From: V1-33 sp964523105
Lineage (GTDB): Bacteria; Verrucomicrobiota; Verrucomicrobiia; Verrucomicrobiales; V1-33
Reading direction: 5' to 3'
Length of the DNA: 64,000 bases
Assembly (NCBI GenBank): GCA_964523105.1
Contig: CAZFZN010000021.1
Span: 1 to 64,000, forward strand
The position numbers and the translations under genes are program-made. Below the pieces are notes generated by a model, which worked only from the letters and a program-made list of their open reading frames with translations, was not told the DNA's origin and searched no databases. This document shows positions 60,539 through 64,000 of the stretch, in pieces. Positions within the stretch are counted from its first letter, which is position 1. Every line of letters begins with the position of its first letter.

Positions 60539-61108
60539 ATGATCTCCATTCTCCGGGCTCCCGGATTTCAGAGGCGTGCCCTCCCGCTCTCTGTGGCCGC
60601 GTGGCATGGCATGATTCGCGACGGCCTCGCCCCAAAACGCGCAGAACTCATCCGCGGCGTCATCATCGAGAAAATGTCCAAATCCATTCTGCATTCCAAA
60701 GTTTCAGACTATCTGGCGAAATATTTCCACGCCGCCATGGGCGACACTCACTGGGTTCGCAAAGAGGATCCCCTAACCTTCACCGATTCCGAACCCGAAC
60801 CGGAGGTGTCGGTAGTATCCGGCAAACCGGGCGATTATCGTAATCACCCTGCCACCGCCACTCTGGTCATCGAGGTTTCCGTCAGCACTCTGGCAGAAGA
60901 CCGCGACATGGCCCTGATCTACGCCGAAGCCGGCGTGGAGGAATTCTGGATCGTGAATGTCCCGGAGCGCTGCATCGAAGTCCACCGTCAGCCCGGGCGC
61001 GAAGGTTATGCTGAACTGACCCATTACGGCATCGGCCAAAGCGTGACCTGCGTTTCGCTGCCGGTGAGTGTGTATGTCGGCGCGCTCTTCGCGGGGCTCG
61101 GCAATTGA
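60539..61108 (+). CDS. Uma2-family (DUF820) endonuclease-like protein with altered active site
   Basis: 189 residues starting at the ATG at 60539. The PD-(D/E)XK fold of Uma2 proteins is recognisable: RGVIIEKMSKSILHSKVSDYLAKYF, SEPEPEVSVVSG, LVIEVSVSTLAEDRDMALIYAEAGVEEFWIVNVPERCIEVHRQP. In most members the run after EVS is D-R-x-K and the lysine is catalytic; here methionine takes that place in EDRDMALIY, and the usual PD is EPE. The protein may be inactive as a nuclease. Uma2 genes are often multicopy and mobile in cyanobacteria and Planctomycetes. Its roles are unproven. Confidence 0.8.
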   Translation: MISILRAPGFQRRALPLSVAAWHGMIRDGLAPKRAELIRGVIIEKMSKSILHSKVSDYLAKYFHAAMGDTHWVRKEDPLTFTDSEPEPEVSVVSGKPGDYRNHPATATLVIEVSVSTLAEDRDMALIYAEAGVEEFWIVNVPERCIEVHRQPGREGYAELTHYGIGQSVTCVSLPVSVYVGALFAGLGN

Positions 61109-61128
61109 GGACGTGCAAGTCCTCTCAA
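61105..61128 (+). terminator. Weak hairpin after the Uma2 gene
   Basis: GAGGAC (61107-61112) pairs with GTCCTC (61119-61124) around the loop GTGCAA, with a further partial TTGA/TCAA match. The stem overlaps the stop codon of the Uma2 gene. No T tract follows, so intrinsic termination is doubtful. Confidence 0.3.
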
Positions 61129-61173
61129 GACATCTGACTTAGCCAAAGCACCCGGCAAGCCGGTTGGCAGGGA

Positions 61174-62331
61174 TCACCCGGTCCGCCGCCCGCCGCTGTT
61201 TCGCTGCAGTATGACTCGCTGTGTCCAGCCGCCCAGTGGTTTGTCATCGGGGCCCGCGCAGAGCCAGTCATTCAAATCGTCCAGCTTCACCGTGACCCGC
61301 TGGCCCTCGTGATAACTCTCCAGATGGTGCGGCTGATTGGCCAGTTGCCCGTGAATCAGATCACCTTCGATGCCCGTCACCGTCATCCACATGAACTCCG
61401 TATTCCCGTCTTCCGTGAACGGAGCCTTCACAATGAACGGCCGGTCGCTGGAGGGATCGCGCCTCTGAAACAGTTTGCAGAACTCCGGCCAGCGGGCCCG
61501 GGCCTCGGCCACGGCGGCTTCCATCTGCTCGTCGTCGTCCTTCACTTGCAGCACCGCCGCAAAGGTCGGGTTCTCAAACAGGCTCAACGGATCTCCGCTC
61601 GAAAGCGCCGGCAGCAGCGAAGGATCGAATTCATTGCACCGCTGCAGCTCCGGACAAAACACGGCGCGCACATCCGGCCCGGCGAGAGCGGCCAGACATT
61701 TACCGATCACCCCGTAAACCCGCCGCGGATCCGGCGGACCGTCCATCCACTTCAGCAGATCCACAGAGATCCACGCCGTGTGTCCTGCCACCGCTTCCCG
61801 CAGCCGCTTGTCGCGGACCTTCGCCGCCCAGCCCTCCAGATCATCCATGTAGGGACTCTTCACGTGAAAAATCCAGAACGCTCCCTGAGGAATCATCAGC
61901 ATAAAGCAGTCGTCACCGCGCGGCGTCAGCACCGGATGCGGCATCGGCATCACAAAGGTCCGCGATTGCTCCCCGTCCGCATTCAGCGGCACCCCCAGGG
62001 CCTCGCTCAAGTGATTCACCCAGGCACCGGCCTCAATCTTCCGCGGCTCATCCAGCATAAAAACCAGCGAACGCAGCGGCTCGTCGTCACCCTCCGGCTC
62101 TTGTCTCCCGTCCTGCTGCGATCTCATGGCCTGCACCAACTGCGACCGCCGGCGCAGCCAATTGCGCACCTCCATGCCCACCAGGCACAATCCCCCGGCG
62201 ACGCGCACATACTGAAGCCAGTGCGTGTTTCCCCCCACAAGCTTTGCCGTCCCGTGCCCGATCATCCACACGCCGAGAATAAACCAAAGCCATGATTGCA
62301 GCGGTGTGGTCTGAAGGAGTCTCTTAAACAT
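61174..62331 (-). CDS. Membrane-anchored protein with C-terminal DUF2314 domain
   Basis: 385 residues. Two N-terminal hydrophobic segments (WLWFILGVWMIGHGTAKLV and YVRVAGGLCLVGMEV) anchor a long cytoplasmic part. The last 110 residues match DUF2314: DRPFIVKAPFTEDGNTEFMWMTVTGIEGDLIHGQLANQPHHLESYHEGQRVTVKLDDLNDWLC. The middle (about 90-260), with RGDDCFMLMIPQGAFWIFHVKSPYMDDLEGWA and AWISVDLLKWMDGPPDPRRVYGVIGKCLAAL, resembles DUF4261-type proteins. The biochemical function is unknown. It lies alone between the Uma2 gene and the toxin-antitoxin pair. Confidence 0.75.
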   Translation of the reverse strand: MFKRLLQTTPLQSWLWFILGVWMIGHGTAKLVGGNTHWLQYVRVAGGLCLVGMEVRNWLRRRSQLVQAMRSQQDGRQEPEGDDEPLRSLVFMLDEPRKIEAGAWVNHLSEALGVPLNADGEQSRTFVMPMPHPVLTPRGDDCFMLMIPQGAFWIFHVKSPYMDDLEGWAAKVRDKRLREAVAGHTAWISVDLLKWMDGPPDPRRVYGVIGKCLAALAGPDVRAVFCPELQRCNEFDPSLLPALSSGDPLSLFENPTFAAVLQVKDDDEQMEAAVAEARARWPEFCKLFQRRDPSSDRPFIVKAPFTEDGNTEFMWMTVTGIEGDLIHGQLANQPHHLESYHEGQRVTVKLDDLNDWLCAGPDDKPLGGWTQRVILQRNSGGRRTG

Positions 62332-62408
62332 GCGGGCTGCTAGCGTGCTCGTGACTCACGTCAAGAAACGCGTCACCGTCGCCGTTCGGGCCGTCACTCA
62401 GGTCGTAA

Positions 62409-62834
62409 TCACTTCCGGGCGACGCGAACCGCTGGAGCATCCAGAACTTTCCGCCCCGGCACACGGCTGAACTCACCTGCATTCAGAGTGGCGACCTGCA
62501 GGCCCTGCGCGCGGGCAATGGCGGCGATCTGCCTATCATGAGTACCAATGAGATTCCCTGTCATGCTAAGGCTGGACCAAATGTCGGCGTATTCCGCAGC
62601 AGCACTGCGTCCGAAGAGTAGTAAAGGGAAGCGGACTTCGATATCATGAATGTGTGCGCGACGCGCAGATCGTCTTTCCTCAGAATCGGCCCGTGCAGTT
62701 CCGTGCAGGAGTTCAGCCAGCGTGACCGCCGTGAGAATGAAGTCCTCGTTCTCCAATACAGCGGTGAATCCCGCCCAGTCAAATCGTCCGCGTTCGTCAG
62801 CGATGAAGCTGGATGAATCCACGACTACTCCCAT
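62409..62834 (-). CDS. vapC: PIN-domain toxin (VapC family)
   Basis: 141 residues. The PIN acidic residues are Asp6 in VVVDSSSFIAD, Glu41 in VTLAELLHG and Asp100 in IGTHDRQIAAIARAQG. The terminal VATLNAGEFSRVPG is the usual (S/T)xNxxxF region. VapC proteins cut tRNA or rRNA when not bound by antitoxin. Its ATG overlaps the last ten bases of the upstream small gene, the normal layout of a type II module with the antitoxin first. Confidence 0.9.
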   Translation of the reverse strand: MGVVVDSSSFIADERGRFDWAGFTAVLENEDFILTAVTLAELLHGTARADSEERRSARRAHIHDIEVRFPLLLFGRSAAAEYADIWSSLSMTGNLIGTHDRQIAAIARAQGLQVATLNAGEFSRVPGRKVLDAPAVRVARK

Positions 62835-63070
62835 CGCGGTGCGGCAGGCGGAAGGTTGGTTTCCTTGCGACCGGCTTCAACATCCGCGGCGAATGCCTCC
62901 GCCTCCTTCTCATCCAGCCGGTGCCGCGAGCACGCCCATTCCGCCACATCCCGCCCCGTGAACCGCTGTGGACGCACGCGCAGCAGAAAGTCCACCGCCC
63001 CGTCCAGTTCAGAGAGATCGGCGGGAATCAGCCCCGGCAGGGCGGCTTTGATTTCGGCCAGCGTGCTCAT
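62825..63070 (-). CDS. Putative antitoxin partner of VapC
   Basis: 81 residues, overlapping vapC by ten bases. The sequence is mostly helical (LAEIKAALPGLIPADLSELDGAVDFLLRV, FTGRDVAEWACSRHRLDEKEAEAFAADVEAGRK) and ends in a hydrophobic, proline-rich tail (NLPPAAPRWE), as antitoxins often do where they bind the toxin. It is not an AbrB, RHH or Phd protein that I recognise. The helix-turn-helix-like FTGRDVAEWACSRHRL may bind DNA. Assignment rests mainly on the gene layout. Confidence 0.7.
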   Translation of the reverse strand: MSTLAEIKAALPGLIPADLSELDGAVDFLLRVRPQRFTGRDVAEWACSRHRLDEKEAEAFAADVEAGRKETNLPPAAPRWE

Positions 63071-63418
63071 GGCGGAAAAATGCGGGACGGGGCGGGGATT
63101 CTCAATGATTGGGTACGTCGCGTTGACCTATTGGACAACGTGGTGCGATCACAACTATCGGGCAGCCCCAACGGGGCGAGGCATCTCAGCCCGGGGCACA
63201 GCGAGGCACGAGCGCAACCCCGGGTCTCGATGCAAAAATCAGTCCAGCCGTGCAGGGGCGGGACAACAGGCGGTGCAGTTTACGGCGGCAGATCGTGGCC
63301 GCCCCACGGTGTCTCCCCCCGACAGGGCTTGATGGTCCGTGGCTGGTATTCCCTGCGCTCCTGCGTCGCTTGCCCCGGGCTGCGATATTTCGCCCCGTTG
63401 GGGCTTTCGCAAACTGCA
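63071..63418. other. 348-base region without a gene
   Basis: No gene is supported here. Most of it (63162-63410) is the inverted-repeat element described separately. The stretch 63071-63160 would hold the promoter of the toxin-antitoxin pair. Confidence 0.75.
63162..63410. repeat. Inverted-repeat element with GCCCCAACGGGGC arms
   Basis: The left arm (63162-63216) contains GCCCCAACGGGGCGA, CTCAGCCCGGGGCA and GCACGAGCGCA. The right arm (63354-63410), read on the minus strand, contains GCCCCAACGGGGCGA, ATCGCAGCCCGGGGCA and GCAGGAGCGCA in the same order, so the arms are imperfect inverted copies of about 55 bases. The 137-base middle has no open frame of note. This looks like a small non-coding mobile or palindromic element. 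Confidence 0.85.
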
Positions 63419-63874
63419 TCACGATTCGCGGGCCTGTTCGGGCAGCAACCATGCGCTCCAAATGAAGTGACAATCACTGCTGGAGTTTGCTCCAAATTGC
63501 TCCTTCAAGAACGAATCAATTTGCTCACTGGTAAACCAAATGGGTAACAGAAAGGCACAGCCTGACTGCTCAGAAAGGAACGCCTGGAAGTTCACTGCAT
63601 CCTCAGCAGGGTATATGTCCTCTTCACTCCACCGGTCAGGGCGCGGCAGAAACTTCTCCTCCTGATCCGTCCACCAAATCCTGTGAAACAGATAACCGCG
63701 CATGGGTGCTTCAAGAATTAGTGCCCCCTGTCCGTGATGCAGCCGCTCGCGCACGGCGGCAATGCTCAGAACCCTTCCCGTTTGTTGGAGCCTGCGGAGC
63801 AATCTCCGGCTGGATATGGAGAAAGCACATCGCGCCAGCCACTCCACCGGTGCAAAGATTAGTTTATCGAGCAT
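63419..63874 (-). CDS. Hypothetical protein
   Basis: 151 residues from the ATG at 63874. It contains LIFAPVEWLARCAFSISSRRLLRRLQQTGRVLSIAAV near the start, a tryptophan- and proline-rich middle (GYLFHRIWWTDQEEKFLPRPDRWSEEDIYPAEDAVNFQAFL) and CHFIWSAWLLPEQ at the end. No family is recognised and no signal peptide is obvious. The composition looks protein-like and differs from the shadow frames nearby. Its stop codon lies nine bases from the inverted-repeat element, which may have altered its original end. Confidence 0.55.
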   Translation of the reverse strand: MLDKLIFAPVEWLARCAFSISSRRLLRRLQQTGRVLSIAAVRERLHHGQGALILEAPMRGYLFHRIWWTDQEEKFLPRPDRWSEEDIYPAEDAVNFQAFLSEQSGCAFLLPIWFTSEQIDSFLKEQFGANSSSDCHFIWSAWLLPEQARES

Positions 63875-64000
63875 GATCTGAGGCTGTTTGTGATGCAGCC
63901 ATTTTGTTCAGCAGGATGCGCACATCCACCACTTTCACGGCTGTAGTGAACTACCCCACCACCTCTGCGCACCGGCCGCAGAGCGCCGGGTGCTTGGCAT
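63875..64000. other. Window edge, no gene assigned
   Basis: The last 126 bases show no convincing coding start on either strand. They probably contain the promoter of the hypothetical gene at 63419-63874. Confidence 0.4.

Overview
The window is 64 kb of high-GC bacterial DNA that looks like a draft or metagenome-assembled member of the Verrucomicrobiota or a close PVC relative. The evidence is a PEP-CTERM surface protein, a FemAB-like protein and polysaccharide genes of the PEP-CTERM/exosortase type, a planctomycete-type cytochrome c domain protein, DUF1343, ThuA and DUF3616 proteins, abundant REP-type palindromes, and very few strong Shine-Dalgarno sites. A run of exactly 100 N (1023-1122) is an assembly gap inside a tandem-repeat field. 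No rRNA, tRNA or CRISPR array was seen.

Left third (about 1-20 kb): one long leftward block for an envelope or extracellular polysaccharide. In order of transcription it encodes a polyprenyl-phosphate sugar transferase, a Gfo/Idh/MocA dehydrogenase, a DegT aminotransferase, a FemAB-like transferase, a Wzz/BY-kinase-like co-polymerase with a broken Walker A, a deacetylase/DUF354 fusion, a UDP-GlcNAc 2-epimerase, a membrane-tethered GT2, a beta-helix acyltransferase, a B12 radical SAM enzyme, a GT39-like membrane protein, two secreted proteins (HYR/choice-of-anchor and an FGE-fold protein) and a methyltransferase. A good -24/-12 (sigma-54) promoter match lies upstream of the first gene. Flippase, polymerase and exosortase are not in the window.

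Middle (20-46 kb): housekeeping and envelope genes. These are cinA, a sodium:solute symporter, a LysM lipoprotein, PBP2, a small cytochrome c, a PA0069-type radical SAM enzyme, LemA and a membrane partner, a TraB/GumN protein, an ankyrin-L,D-transpeptidase fusion, ribBA, a rhodanese, ispH, a winged-helix regulator with its membrane partner, a PEP-CTERM LamG protein divergent from a flavin-dependent halogenase, tyrS, a second Wzz-like protein, a NamZ-like muramidase and a large SNF2 helicase.

Right third (47-64 kb): a REP-associated tyrosine transposase (RAYT) behind an unusual 7-copy repeat array, DUF3616 and ThuA proteins, RodA (the usual partner of PBP2), uxaC, lutB/lutA without lutC, two tandem DUF2238 membrane proteins, lysC, a solitary C5 DNA methyltransferase, a Uma2-family protein with a changed catalytic lysine, a DUF2314 protein, a VapC-type toxin-antitoxin pair and an inverted-repeat element.

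The most coherent less obvious signals are these. (1) A RAYT/REP system: five loci carry hairpins with a central TCC, nearly all with a GTAG foot. One locus supplies the stop codons of two convergent genes and another lies inside the RAYT reading frame. (2) A 19-bp identical palindromic site sits upstream of both ispH and a small winged-helix regulator operon. (3) The sigma-54 promoter candidate heads the polysaccharide block.
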